DNA of 62,078 nucleotides from Pseudomonas sp. GM18 (GCF_000282195.1 NZ_AKJT01000039.1:1-62078); one strand, 5' to 3'. Numbered from the stretch's first letter, positions 1 to 9,378 are shown. The notes: generated by a model not told the origin, from the sequence alone. Numbers and translations: made by a program.

Positions 1-1826
1 GATTGCACGGCACTGGCAACACCATCGCTGCCGTTGGCCAGGGTGTAGGTCCACTGACCGGTGCTGCTGTCGACAGCGATCGAGCCGTAGCTGCCGGTAT
101 TGGCCCCGGCGATGCTCCAGGTGGCAGTGGCCGCGTGGTCGATGTCGGTCGAGCTGAACTGGCCGCTGATGCTGAGCGTGGTGTCTTCCTTCACAGCCCC
201 GGCATCGTTACCCGTGGCGAAACTTAGCACCGGCGCATCGTTGCTGCCGGTAATGGTGATGGTGACAGTCTGCGTCGCCGAGGCAGCGTTAGCTGCGCCG
301 CTGTTGTCGGTGGCGACGACCTTGTACGAGAAGGTGATGGTTTCACCCGCGCCGAGGAAGTCGAGGTTCTGGTTGGTGCTGTAGTCCCAGCTGTTCTGAT
401 CGACCGAGAAACCGGCCACCAGTGCCGAAGCCACGCCCGCATTGAGCGTGCCGCCGCTCCAGGCGATGTTGCCGTTGGAGGTGTGCGACACAGTCACCAC
501 GTCGATGTTGTCCACATCGGCAAAGCTCAGTGCGCCGCTGTCGCTCAGTGTGGCCGCACCGTTGCCTTCGCTCATTGCGCCGGTGGTGTCGGCAATCGTC
601 AGCGTCGGCCGGTCGTTGGTGCCGGTGATGGTAATGGTCACGGTCTGTACCGTGCCGTCGCCGATCGCCACGTTATAGGTCTGGGTGAGGGTCTGGCCTT
701 CGCCCAGGAACTGCACGGCGGCGTTGTCTACCGCGAAGTGCCAGCCCAGCGAACCGCTGCCGGTGCCGGTGCTGTCGTGCAGTGGATCTGTGGTGAAGCT
801 GCCCAGGTAGCCGGAAGCGCCCGGTGTGACGGTGACGCTGTGAGTGTCGATCAGGTCGGCGTCGGTGAAGGTGATGCTGCCGTTGGCAGCGTAGTCGCCA
901 CTGTCTTCCTTGGCATCGCCGGTCTGCACACCGCTGGTGATCTGTACCTGGTCGTTGGTGCCGGTGATGGTGATGGTCACATTCTGCGTTGTCGACGAAC
1001 CATGCCCATCATTGATGGTGACCACATAAGTTTCGGTAGCCGTCTGACCCTGGGCCAGGTACTGGGCTGCCGCATTATTCACGGTGTAAGTCCAGTTAAC
1101 GGTGCCATTAGCCGCATTGGCCGCTTCAATGACAGAGGCAAGGGCGAAGTTGCCCAGCGCTGTGGTATTGCCTCCCGCCGCCACGAATGAGGCGGTATGC
1201 GTGTCGCTCAGATCGACATCGCTAAACGCAATCGTCCCCGTCGTGCTCAGCGAGTCAGTCGTGCTCAGCGTCGTGGTCGCATCTTCGGTTACGGTGCCGG
1301 CCTGTGCGCCGAGGCTCATCGTCACGCTGTCATTCACACCTGCGAATTGCACCTGCGCAGTGGCCCAGCTGAGCGTGCCATTGCCGAGACGAATCGCATA
1401 CGTAAAGCTGTCTGTCAGCGAAGCTCCGGCAGCAAGCGCCTGAAGTTGCGCCTTGAATTCAGTCGATAACATAGTAGCGTCGTAGCCGACTTTGCCATCC
1501 GAGGTAATCCAGATCTTTGCCCCATTGAGGCTGGTGTCGGTACTCGTCGCCTCAATTCTGCACGTGTCCTGGACCAGCAGATCGGCCGGCGCATAAACCT
1601 TGGTGGCAGTAGAATTACTGATCGCGTTATCGAGTGACCAGAGTGTCTTTGCGTTGCCGCCCAGGTCATTGGACATAACGTCCAGGTACACGACCCCCAG
1701 CAAGTCTTCAGTGATGGTCCCGCTGCTCGTGCCAATGACACCTGTAGTGAAAATGTCGTCCTGCGCCTGCGGTGTATTGGAAAACGAAGTAGCGGTGCCG
1801 CCGCTGGTTGTGGTGGTGGTAGCCAT
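1..1826 (-). CDS. VCBS-repeat large adhesin, N-terminal part (cut by window edge)
   Basis: The frame is open from the ATG at 1826 to the window edge, giving at least 608 residues without a stop. The N-terminus is rich in Thr, Ser and Gly (MATTTTTSGGTATSF) and has no classical signal peptide. It is followed by tandem blocks of about 100-130 residues with the VCBS/cadherin-like signatures TVTITITGTND, EDxxxxLSxxGxxxFxDxDxxDxHT and YTVNNAAxQYLxxGQT. Such proteins are usually exported by type I secretion (LapBCE-like) and act in surface attachment. This one lacks the N-terminal retention module of LapA, so it is not LapA itself. The C-terminal RTX and secretion signal would lie left of the window. 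Family assignment is firm; export route and role are inferred. Confidence 0.85.
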   Translation of the reverse strand, partial: MATTTTTSGGTATSFSNTPQAQDDIFTTGVIGTSSGTITEDLLGVVYLDVMSNDLGGNAKTLWSLDNAISNSTATKVYAPADLLVQDTCRIEATSTDTSLNGAKIWITSDGKVGYDATMLSTEFKAQLQALAAGASLTDSFTYAIRLGNGTLSWATAQVQFAGVNDSVTMSLGAQAGTVTEDATTTLSTTDSLSTTGTIAFSDVDLSDTHTASFVAAGGNTTALGNFALASVIEAANAANGTVNWTYTVNNAAAQYLAQGQTATETYVVTINDGHGSSTTQNVTITITGTNDQVQITSGVQTGDAKEDSGDYAANGSITFTDADLIDTHSVTVTPGASGYLGSFTTDPLHDSTGTGSGSLGWHFAVDNAAVQFLGEGQTLTQTYNVAIGDGTVQTVTITITGTNDRPTLTIADTTGAMSEGNGAATLSDSGALSFADVDNIDVVTVSHTSNGNIAWSGGTLNAGVASALVAGFSVDQNSWDYSTNQNLDFLGAGETITFSYKVVATDNSGAANAASATQTVTITITGSNDAPVLSFATGNDAGAVKEDTTLSISGQFSSTDIDHAATATWSIAGANTGSYGSIAVDSSTGQWTYTLANGSDGVASAVQ

Positions 1827-2269
1827 GTCTTTCTCCCGAGAATGCTTTTTTTATTGGAATCGCCAGGAACTGCTGACAGGACGAAGTCCCGTGCTTGTAC
1901 CGCTCAGGGTGTTCAGGAGCGGTGCGAGGCGGCCGCCGGACATCGTCGGCCGTCCGTCCCCGGCGCAATAGGCGCTGCCGACAGAGGGACGCTGGTGTCG
2001 CGGGGGTGAAGAAGTTCGCCGCACTTGAGGAGCGAATCGCAGGAGCGGTCGGGCGAACGTGGGCCCAAGCCTGGGGCTGCGCTGCGCTTGGCGCGCAGTA
2101 ATCTGAGAGCACCCATATCGCAGGGACTCCTGAAGTGATGGCTAGGTGAGGCCGTGTTTTGGTACGGCACTGATTCAGGGATACGGCCTTTCCTGATATC
2201 AGTTTGATAGGTGTTTAGTTGTGGGGTCAGGCTTTGTAAAGGTGTTAAACGAAGGTAACAGTACGATGT

Positions 2270-2313
2270 GCCAATATTCCGACAAGTGGATGTTTTGGTG
2301 TCAATATTATGTC
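2270..2313. promoter_or_regulatory. Pair of FleQ-like boxes 30 bp apart
   Basis: GCCAATATTCCGAC (2270-2283) and GTCAATATTATGTC (2300-2313) match 9 and 10 of 14 positions of the FleQ consensus GTCAATAAATTGAC as I recall it. Their start-to-start spacing is exactly 30 bp. The second box, read on the minus strand, contains TTGACA, which could be a -35 for adhesin transcription. FleQ controls lap adhesins in Pseudomonas (established); its use here is inferred. Confidence 0.35.
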
Positions 2314-2453
2314 GATTTGTTTTTGGCGAAGGGGCCGCAGGCACTCAATAGTGGTGCGCCTAAAATGAGCTGGAACCCTTGTGCGGCAAGGGCTGCTTGC
2401 GTAATTCAAGTGCTGGGACAGCCTCAAGTTGCAAGGTCAGCGGTTAAAAAAGT

Positions 2454-2482
2454 CCGCCAGGGCATTCCTCTGGCGGTTTTTT
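2454..2482. terminator. Intrinsic terminator with no upstream gene
   Basis: The stem CCGCCAG/CTGGCGG is flanked by A6 on the left and T6 on the right, so it could work in both directions. No coding gene ends just before it on the plus strand and the adhesin starts over 600 bp away on minus. It may close a small RNA starting somewhere in 2200-2440. Confidence 0.7.
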
Positions 2483-2765
2483 CATGCTCGAACCACACGA
2501 CGACCTACATTGAAAGCCTGTCATGACAGCCAAATACGCGATTGCACGCCCGCCGCTTCAAGGGAACACGACTACTGGCCGATAACCCGAACGGTCGTTG
2601 TGATTTTCGTCACTGGCGGCTGGCAATCGTCATCACGGGTTTGTGCGAAATTGCTTGATAGCCGATGGCCTCCCGCTATCATCTGCGCGCCAAAAGGGCC
2701 GCGAAGCAGAGCTCGCTCGTGTCGTGCCTTTGGATTGTTCTTCTTAATTTGCCTGGAAATCTTCG

Positions 2766-4370
2766 ATGCTGTCGTATCACCAAAAAAGCTTTCTGATCGT
2801 CGATGATTTCTCGGATTTCCGCAGCTCCGTCAGGTCCATGCTGCGGGAGTTGGGCGTCAAGGACGTCGACACCGCCGATACCGGTGAGCAGGCGCTGCGC
2901 ATGTGCTCGCAGAAGTCCTACGACTTCATCCTGCAGGATTTCCACCTGGGCGATGGCAAGAAGAACGGTCAGCAGGTGCTCGAAGACCTGATGATCGAGA
3001 AGCTGATCAGCCATGAAAGTGTGTTTGTCATGGTCACCGCCGAAACCAGCCAGGCCATGGTGCTCAGCGCACTGGAGCATGAGCCCGACGCTTACCTGAC
3101 CAAACCGTTCAATCGTTCCGGCCTGGCCCAGCGCCTGGAGCGACTGGAACAGCGCAAGACCTTGCTCAAACCGATCCTGCAAGCGCTTGACCGGGGCAAA
3201 CCGGTTGAAGTGCTCAATGCCTGCATCGCCCTGTGCAAACAGGACATTCGTTATTCGCCGCTGTGCCTGCGTTACCGCGCCGATGCGTTGCGCGACCTGA
3301 ACCAGAACGAAGCGCTTGAGCGCCTGTACGACAGCATTCTGGCGGACCGTCCTTTGCCCTGGGCGTTTGCCGGGTTGGGCCAGTTGCTGTTCAAGCGCGG
3401 TCAGGTCAGCCAGGCCAAGGGCATTTACGAAAAAGCCTTGAAAGTCTTCCCGATGATGCCGGCCCTCTACGATGGCATGGCCGACGTGCTGGTCGCCGAA
3501 GGTGACAACAAAGCGGCCCAGAAAGTGTTGGAAGAGGCTATTCGCCTGTCGCCGCTGGCGGTACGCCGGCAAGCGTTGCTGGGCAAGCTGGCAATGGCCA
3601 ACGAAGATTTCGACACTGCCTCCAAAGCCTATCGCCAGGCCGTGAATCAGGGGGCGCAGTCACGCTTCAAGGATGCGGAAAGCAACCTCGGCCTGGCCCA
3701 TGCCTTGATCAGCAAAGGCGCGGAAAAGGGCCTGGACACTCGGACCCGCCTTGAAATCAACACGACGCTGAGTGCGGTGGCGAAGGAAAATCCTTCCGAT
3801 CCGGGCTTGCAGATTCGTGCGCGTCTGATGAAGGCCACCAGCCTGTTGCTCAACGATGCCGAAACCGCCGAGAAGCTCACCGAGCAAGCGATGATGCGCC
3901 TCGATGGCATGGAACAGTTCATGAGTGCCGAAGCGGCGCTGCTGGTGGCCAAGCAGTTGCAAATGCTGGGGCAGGCGAGTGCCGGTGCTTCGATGCTGAA
4001 AAACTGTGCGGAAATCTACGGCGACGATCCGACCGTGATGAAGGGCATCGCTAAGCTGACCGACGACCCGACCATCCTCAACTCGGGCAACGCCGCCGCC
4101 GACCTCAACCGTCAGGGCGTGCGCGTGTACAAGACCGGCAACCTGGTGGAAGCCCGGGAGGTGTTCCGCAAAGCTTTGGCGCTGCAACCGAAGAACATCA
4201 GTATTGCCCTGAACATGGCGCAGTCGCTGCTGCATGGCACCGACACCAGCGTGCCGTCGGCCGAGCTGGAAGAGTGCCGGGCTTGCCTGAAAACGGTCGG
4301 CCTGATGCCCGATACCGATGCGCGTTATCCGCGCTACCAGAAACTGAAAATCAAGGCGTTCGGCGAATGA
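2766..4370 (+). CDS. Response regulator receiver-TPR protein
   Basis: The 534-residue protein has an N-terminal receiver domain (about 1-125) with acidic pair Asp13-Asp14, phospho-acceptor Asp58 in ILQDF, Thr91 and Lys113. Tetratricopeptide-like helical repeats fill about 150-520 (for example LYDGMADVLVAEGDNKAAQKV). There is no DNA-binding or enzymatic output, so it probably acts through protein contacts. The start is the ATG at 2766 with a weak GGA about 10 nt upstream. Its stop overlaps the next gene, a short histidine kinase, in an ATGA arrangement, so the two are very likely a pair. The partner and the process are unknown; the adhesin and flagellar neighbours suggest surface behaviour (inference). 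Confidence 0.85.
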   Translation: MLSYHQKSFLIVDDFSDFRSSVRSMLRELGVKDVDTADTGEQALRMCSQKSYDFILQDFHLGDGKKNGQQVLEDLMIEKLISHESVFVMVTAETSQAMVLSALEHEPDAYLTKPFNRSGLAQRLERLEQRKTLLKPILQALDRGKPVEVLNACIALCKQDIRYSPLCLRYRADALRDLNQNEALERLYDSILADRPLPWAFAGLGQLLFKRGQVSQAKGIYEKALKVFPMMPALYDGMADVLVAEGDNKAAQKVLEEAIRLSPLAVRRQALLGKLAMANEDFDTASKAYRQAVNQGAQSRFKDAESNLGLAHALISKGAEKGLDTRTRLEINTTLSAVAKENPSDPGLQIRARLMKATSLLLNDAETAEKLTEQAMMRLDGMEQFMSAEAALLVAKQLQMLGQASAGASMLKNCAEIYGDDPTVMKGIAKLTDDPTILNSGNAAADLNRQGVRVYKTGNLVEAREVFRKALALQPKNISIALNMAQSLLHGTDTSVPSAELEECRACLKTVGLMPDTDARYPRYQKLKIKAFGE

Positions 4371-5059
4371 TCGACAGCGAACCGTCACTCGACTTCTCCA
4401 CGGTGATTGCCTCCACCGTGCACGACATGAAGAACTCTCTGACCATGCTGATGCAGGCGCACAGTCAATGGCTGGCACGCTTACCCGAACCTGAGCAGCA
4501 CACCCCGGAGCAGGGCGTCATCGACTTCGAGTTCGCCCACCTCAATGGCATGCTGGTGCAGTTGCTGGGGCTGTACAAACTGGGCGTCAACCAGATGCCG
4601 TTGCAGCCGGCCTACCATGAGCTGGATGACTTCATTGAGGCGCAACTGGCGGCTCATCAAGAAGTGTTCGCCAGCCGCGGCATTATCGCGACCTATGAAG
4701 TGGACCCGTTGAGCCCGCTGGGTTTCTTCGATCGGGAACTGATTGCCTCGGTGCTCGGCAACAGCATCAACAACGCCATCCGTTATGCCCGGCATGCCTT
4801 GTTGATCAGCGTCAGCGATGAGGCCGGGCAATTGGTGCTGACCATCAACGACGATGGCGAGGGTTATCCGGCCGAGATGATCGAGCGTCAGGCCGACTAT
4901 GTGCAGGGCATCAACCACAGCAGCGGCAGTACCGGCCTGGGCTTGTACTTTGCCGGGCGGATTGCCGCCTTGCATCAGCGCAATGGTGTGGGCGGACGCA
5001 CCGAAATCAGTAATGGCGGCCCGTTGGGCGGTGGTGTGTTCAGCCTCTATCTCCCCTGA
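4367..5059 (+). CDS. Small soluble sensor histidine kinase
   Basis: The 230-residue protein has no membrane segment or obvious sensor domain. The start of the HisKA-like segment carries the probable phospho-His19 in VHDMKNSLT. An HATPase_c domain follows, with N-box SINNAIRYA, G1 box NDDGEGYP and G2 box GSTGLGLYFA. The ATG at 4367 overlaps the stop of the receiver-TPR gene by four bases, a sign of translational coupling. It probably phosphorylates, or is controlled by, that receiver protein. With no input domain of its own, the signal must come from a partner. Confidence 0.85.
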   Translation: MIDSEPSLDFSTVIASTVHDMKNSLTMLMQAHSQWLARLPEPEQHTPEQGVIDFEFAHLNGMLVQLLGLYKLGVNQMPLQPAYHELDDFIEAQLAAHQEVFASRGIIATYEVDPLSPLGFFDRELIASVLGNSINNAIRYARHALLISVSDEAGQLVLTINDDGEGYPAEMIERQADYVQGINHSSGSTGLGLYFAGRIAALHQRNGVGGRTEISNGGPLGGGVFSLYLP

Positions 5060-5179
5060 GCAATACGGTCTCAACGGGGATTGTGCCTTTTTGTTTGACG
5101 CTGCTTGATATTCCGAACGGCCGGAGCCTATTTTGTACGGGTCGCCGTTCGCGGCTCGTACAACAACAAGGATTGCGTC

Positions 5180-6523
5180 ATGACAACCGATGGCCATCGT
5201 TCACTCGCGCAGCGATTGACGGGCATTGATGAGATTGAATGTGTCACGCCGGACCTGAACGGCGTACCACGCGGCAAGGTAATGACCGCCGAAGGATTTC
5301 TTGAGGGGCGGCGTTTGCAGATGGCGCGGGGAGTGCTGCTGCAATGCATCATGGGCGGCTATCCGCCCGCGCACTTTTACGGCAGCGATGATGGCGACCT
5401 GGCGCTGGTGCCTGATCCGGCGCAGATCCACCGCTTGCCCTGGAGTTCGCACCCTCGGGCACTGGCCATATGCGATGCGCAGGAGCTGACTGGCGAGAGT
5501 TCGCACCTGTCGACTCGCGGCCAACTCAAGGCGGTGATCGCTCGCTACGCTGCCCTCGGTCTGGCACCGGTCGTGGCGACCGAGCTGGAATTCTTTGTGT
5601 TCGCGCCCAACCCTGACCCGACGCAACCCTTCCAGCCGCCAGTGGGCCTGGACGGTCGTCGCGAGGACGGTCATTCGGCATTCAGCATCAGCTCCAATAA
5701 CGGCTTGCGGCCGTTCTTCACTGAAGTCTACGCAGGCATGGCGGCGCTGGGCTTGCCCCGCGATACCTTCATGCACGAGATGGGCGTCAGCCAGTTCGAG
5801 ATCAATCTGCTGCACGGTGATCCGCTGCTGCTGGCCGACCAGACCTTGCTGTTCAAGCATCTGCTCAAGGAGGTGGCGCTCAAGCATGGCCTGACCGTGG
5901 TCTGCATGGCCAAGCCATTGGCCCACACGCCGGGCAGTTCGATGCATATTCACCAGAGCATCGTCGAGATCGACACCGGGCGTAATGTGTTCAGCGACAA
6001 GGCCGGCGAGCCGACCGCGACCTTCCGTCATTTCATCGGTGGCCAGCAGGCCGGCCTGGCGGATTTCACCGCGTTGTTTGCGCCGAACGTGAACTCCTAT
6101 CAGCGCCTGTGCCATCCTTTTGCGTCGCCGAATAATGCCTGCTGGTCCCATGACAACCGCGCGGCCGGCCTGCGCATTCCAGCCAGTTCACCGGTCGCTC
6201 GTCGGGTCGAAAACCGCTTGCCGGGGGCCGATGCCAACCCGTATCTGGCGATCGCCGCGAGCCTGGCGTCTGGGCTGTATGGCATCGAAAACAAACTGGA
6301 ACCGAGCGCAGCGGCCCAGGGCGAATTCGTGGTGCCGGATAATCTTGCGTTGCCGTGTACCTTGCATGCCGCTCTCGAACGTCTGAAACGTAGCCATTTG
6401 GCGAAGGAACTGTTCGGCAAGGAGTTCATCGAAGGCTACATCGCTTCGAAGACCCTGGAGTTGACCAGCTTCCTCGATGAAATTACTCCCTGGGAACGGC
6501 GTGTTCTAGCAGCCCAGGCCTGA
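5180..6523 (+). CDS. Glutamine synthetase-family protein, probable gamma-glutamylpolyamine synthetase
   Basis: The 447-residue protein has the full glutamine synthetase fold. Visible signatures include the metal-binding TELEFFVF strand, MGVSQFEINL, the SSMHIHQSI histidine motif, NSYQRLCHPFASPNNACW and VENRLPGADANPYL. Length and sequence fit the PuuA/PauA branch, which ligates glutamate to putrescine, spermidine or related amines, rather than GlnA; the adenylylation tyrosine loop of GlnA is not evident. The ATG at 5180 has AAGGA about 10 nt upstream. A glutamine synthetase paralogue (pauA5, PA3356) sits near flgM/flgN/ycgR in PAO1, as I recall, which supports orthology. The amine substrate cannot be told from sequence. 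Confidence 0.85.
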   Translation: MTTDGHRSLAQRLTGIDEIECVTPDLNGVPRGKVMTAEGFLEGRRLQMARGVLLQCIMGGYPPAHFYGSDDGDLALVPDPAQIHRLPWSSHPRALAICDAQELTGESSHLSTRGQLKAVIARYAALGLAPVVATELEFFVFAPNPDPTQPFQPPVGLDGRREDGHSAFSISSNNGLRPFFTEVYAGMAALGLPRDTFMHEMGVSQFEINLLHGDPLLLADQTLLFKHLLKEVALKHGLTVVCMAKPLAHTPGSSMHIHQSIVEIDTGRNVFSDKAGEPTATFRHFIGGQQAGLADFTALFAPNVNSYQRLCHPFASPNNACWSHDNRAAGLRIPASSPVARRVENRLPGADANPYLAIAASLASGLYGIENKLEPSAAAQGEFVVPDNLALPCTLHAALERLKRSHLAKELFGKEFIEGYIASKTLELTSFLDEITPWERRVLAAQA

Positions 6524-6593
6524 CGACCCGTCGCCATCGGGCTATCGTTGTCGATAGCCCGATACTCACTGCAAGGAGCCGCTCGGAACGCCG

Positions 6594-7964
6594 ATGCGCC
6601 AAATCCTGAAATCCTTTCGAGGACTTTATTTCGCCTCGCTGATGATGTTGATCGGCTCGGGCCTGTTGAGTACTTACCTTGCCCTGCGCCTGGCGGCCGA
6701 TAAGGTCGACAGCCTGTGGGTCGGCGCATTGATGGCGGCCAACTATTTCGGCCTGGTGCTGGGCGGCAAGATCGGCCATCGGCTGATTGCCCGGGTCGGG
6801 CATATTCGAGCTTATTCAGCCTGCGCCGGGATCGTCGGTGCGGCGGTGCTGGGCCATGGCCTGGTCGACTGGCTGCCCGCGTGGCTGTTCCTGCGGGTGA
6901 TCGTCGGCCTGGGCATGATGTGCCAGTACATGGTGATCGAAAGCTGGCTCAATGAGCAGGCAGAAGCCAAGCAGCGTGGCGTGGTGTTCAGCGGCTACAT
7001 GATCGCCTCGTACCTGGGGCTGGTGCTGGGGCAGCTGATTCTGGTCATGCACCCGGGCCTGGGCCTGGAACTGCTGATGCTGGTCGCGTTGTGCTTCGCC
7101 CTGTGTCTGGTGCCGGTAGCCCTGACCCGGCGGATTCACCCGGCGCCATTGCACCCGGCGCCGATGGAACCGCGCTTCTTCATCAAACGCGTGCCGCAGT
7201 CACTGAGCACGGTGTTGGGGGCGGGATTGATCGTCGGTTCGTTCTACGGCCTGGCACCTCTGTATGCTTCCCAGCAAGGATTATCCACCGAGCAGGTCGG
7301 TCTGTTCATGGGCTGCTGCATTTTTGCAGGCCTGGTGGTGCAGTGGCCGTTGGGTTGGCTGTCGGATCGCTATGACCGGGCGGTATTGATCCGCAGTTTT
7401 GCGTTTAGCCTGGCACTGGCTGCGCTACCGCTGGCGATCATGCCGCAGGTGTCACTGGAGGTGCTGTTCATCGCCGGGTTCCTCTGTTCGTTGGTGCAGT
7501 TCTGTCTGTATCCGTTGGCGGTGGCGTTCTCCAACGACCACGTCGAGGGGGATCGCCGGGTGTCGCTGACGGCGATGCTGCTGGTGACTTACGGTGTCGG
7601 CGCGAGTGTTGGCCCCTTGGTGGCAGGGGTATTGATGAAGTTGTTCGGCAGCCAGATGCTCTATGCTTTTTTCAGTTTTTTTGCGTTGGTGCTGGTATGG
7701 CGAATCCGCCCGAAAGCGGTCACCAATCTGCATCAGGTGGACGATGCTCCGCTGCATCACGTGGCCATGCCGGACAGCATGACGAGTTCGCCACTGGTGG
7801 CTTGCCTTGACCCGCGCGTCGATGAGCAGGTGGTGCAGGATCAGATGCAGAATCCGGTCAACCCGGAGCCCGATCTGGAGCCGGATACCGAGCCTGAATC
7901 AGTAACGGAGTCAGAAGACCCCGATACGGCGCGCGAGCAAGGCTTTACCGAAGCGCGGCCTTGA
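6594..7964 (+). CDS. MFS transporter, YcaD-like
   Basis: The 456-residue inner-membrane protein has about 12 hydrophobic segments and the MFS motif GWLSDRYDRAVLIR after helix 8. It resembles the YcaD family (MRQILKSFRGLYFASLMM start, QYMVIESWLNEQA). The last roughly 60 residues form an acidic cytoplasmic tail rich in Pro, Glu and Asp. The start has AAGGAG 16 nt upstream, a rather long spacing. It lies 70 bp after the glutamine synthetase gene, so uptake or export of a polyamine-type compound is possible but unproven. A strong terminator follows. Confidence 0.8.
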   Translation: MRQILKSFRGLYFASLMMLIGSGLLSTYLALRLAADKVDSLWVGALMAANYFGLVLGGKIGHRLIARVGHIRAYSACAGIVGAAVLGHGLVDWLPAWLFLRVIVGLGMMCQYMVIESWLNEQAEAKQRGVVFSGYMIASYLGLVLGQLILVMHPGLGLELLMLVALCFALCLVPVALTRRIHPAPLHPAPMEPRFFIKRVPQSLSTVLGAGLIVGSFYGLAPLYASQQGLSTEQVGLFMGCCIFAGLVVQWPLGWLSDRYDRAVLIRSFAFSLALAALPLAIMPQVSLEVLFIAGFLCSLVQFCLYPLAVAFSNDHVEGDRRVSLTAMLLVTYGVGASVGPLVAGVLMKLFGSQMLYAFFSFFALVLVWRIRPKAVTNLHQVDDAPLHHVAMPDSMTSSPLVACLDPRVDEQVVQDQMQNPVNPEPDLEPDTEPESVTESEDPDTAREQGFTEARP

Positions 7965-7973
7965 TCAAGGCAT

Positions 7974-8013
7974 AAAAAAACGGGCAGTCACCGCAAGGGA
8001 CTGCCCGTTTTTT
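7974..8013. terminator. Bidirectional terminator between MFS gene and ycgR
   Basis: The stem CGGGCAGTC/GACTGCCCG (7981-7989, 7999-8007) is flanked by A7 and T6. It serves the plus-strand MFS gene and the convergent minus-strand PilZ gene, which ends at 8028. Confidence 0.9.
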
Positions 8014-8027
8014 ATTGGCGGAGGGTA

Positions 8028-8774
8028 TCAGAAGTCGTCTTTATCGAAGCGCCGCGCTTCACGCTGAAGCTGATAGACGAACCGCTCGACCTGCCGTTGC
8101 ACCAGGCCGCTCATGTTGTGAAAACGCACGCCGGCGAAGGTGGTGTTGATCTTTTCTTCAAAGTGCAGGTAACGCAGCTCGACCGGTGCCGTCATGCTGC
8201 CGAAGGGCAGGGCGGCGATGAAGCGGTCGTAGACCTGGCCCAATTGCAGCTTGGCGGTGATGTCGCCTTCGAAGCGCAATTTGCAGCCGGTGGCGGAGAT
8301 GTCCAACAGTTTGCCGCCGATGGGCGACTTGAGTTTCTCACCCCCCAGCTCGACATTGACCAGTTGTGCCAGCTTCAACGCAGCGCGGAAAGCATTGCGG
8401 CGCTGGTGGTAAACCACCTCATCGGGCAGCGTGCCACGGTAGCAGCGGCCATCGCCGGACTCGTCGATGGTCAGCGTGCCATTGCTTTCCCAGGCGATGC
8501 GCACGCCGTCGTGGAAGCCTTCGACCTTGAACGGTTCGCCGGCCAGCAGAAAGCGTTCGCCGTCGCGGGGGATCATTTCGTCCAGGGCGATCATGTTGCT
8601 GTCACGGTCGACGTCCACCAGATAACTCTGGAAGCGCTGGCTGCGCTCGTGGAACGTGATGATCAGCGGGTCATGGCTGTCTTGCAGCTGACGCAGGTTG
8701 CCGGAGATTTCCAGGGGCGTGGTGAGCACCTTGGGTGGCTGCGGAGCATCTTCCGCGCTTAAGGCATTGAACAC
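8028..8774 (-). CDS. ycgR: Flagellar brake protein YcgR (PilZ domain, c-di-GMP binding)
   Basis: The 248-residue cytoplasmic protein has an N-terminal YcgR domain (about 15-115) and a C-terminal PilZ domain. The c-di-GMP motifs are present: RRNAFR (RxxxR) and DISATG (D/NxSxxG). YcgR-type proteins slow the motor when c-di-GMP is high; FlgZ of P. fluorescens is of this type. The start is a GTG at 8774 with GGAG 11 nt upstream; no ATG fits. It follows flgM and flgN on the same strand with an 88-bp gap, so it is probably cotranscribed from the sigma-28 promoter at 9742-9768. Confidence 0.92.
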   Translation of the reverse strand: MFNALSAEDAPQPPKVLTTPLEISGNLRQLQDSHDPLIITFHERSQRFQSYLVDVDRDSNMIALDEMIPRDGERFLLAGEPFKVEGFHDGVRIAWESNGTLTIDESGDGRCYRGTLPDEVVYHQRRNAFRAALKLAQLVNVELGGEKLKSPIGGKLLDISATGCKLRFEGDITAKLQLGQVYDRFIAALPFGSMTAPVELRYLHFEEKINTTFAGVRFHNMSGLVQRQVERFVYQLQREARRFDKDDF

Positions 8775-8862
8775 GGGGTATCAATCTCCAGACAAATATG
8801 ACTACTAGCCGGCATTCTGCCAGCATGTTGCGCGTCTTGATAGGGCGTGCTCATTGAAAGGC

Positions 8863-9330
8863 TCAAGCCTGACTGAGCGGGCGTGGCTTGGCGAGCTTGG
8901 AGGTTGATCCGCGGGCATCGTAGAGCGCTGGCGGCTCGCCGCCGGTGAGGATTTTCAGCTGGTTGGCCGTGGCGGCCTGCTGCACCAGAATCGACTGGCC
9001 ATTGTTGACATTGGCGGCCTGGCACTGGGCCAGGAGGTCGGTCAGCACGTCGCTCTGTTCCAGCAACCGTTCGCCAATGCTCGACTGGCTGGCGAGTTGC
9101 TCCAGGCCCTGGCGGTTGGTTGGCAGGTTGAGGCTGGCGAGGATTTCACTGCGCTTGCGGCCATGCTGTTCGAGCAGAATGATCAATGCCTGCTTATGCG
9201 CCAGAATTTCTTCGAGCAGTGGCATGTCGCGACCGTGCAAGGCGAGGGACTCGGTTTGCAGTAGCTCCAGCAATTGTTGCGCCGGGGCAAAGTCGTCGAT
9301 GATCAGTTGCAGTAAATGAGTGTCGTGCAT
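8863..9330 (-). CDS. flgN: Flagella synthesis chaperone FlgN
   Basis: The 155-residue, mostly alpha-helical protein has heptad-like leucine patterns (LLELLQTESLALHGRD, LLEEILAHKQALIILLEQ). It matches the FlgN family, the export chaperone for hook-filament junction proteins FlgK and FlgL. The start is the ATG at 9330. It lies directly downstream of flgM, the usual pairing. Assignment rests on family pattern, length and context. Confidence 0.9.
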   Translation of the reverse strand: MHDTHLLQLIIDDFAPAQQLLELLQTESLALHGRDMPLLEEILAHKQALIILLEQHGRKRSEILASLNLPTNRQGLEQLASQSSIGERLLEQSDVLTDLLAQCQAANVNNGQSILVQQAATANQLKILTGGEPPALYDARGSTSKLAKPRPLSQA

Positions 9331-9378
9331 GGCTGGCCTTGGGTTTTAAGCGTCCAAAAGCCTGGCGCGGGCCGTGGC

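Larger units (their letters stand above)
1827..2765. other. 939-bp intergenic region upstream of the adhesin
   Basis: No convincing gene lies here; the short open frames have no family signature or good ribosome binding site. It holds two FleQ-like boxes (2270-2283, 2300-2313) and a strong intrinsic terminator at 2454-2482 that follows no recognisable gene. It separates the divergent adhesin gene from the receiver-TPR gene. Confidence 0.6.

Noticed and set aside
2221..2526. 101-codon plus-strand open frame before the receiver-TPR gene
   Set aside because: It runs through the terminator at 2454-2482, has no ribosome binding site and no recognisable sequence.
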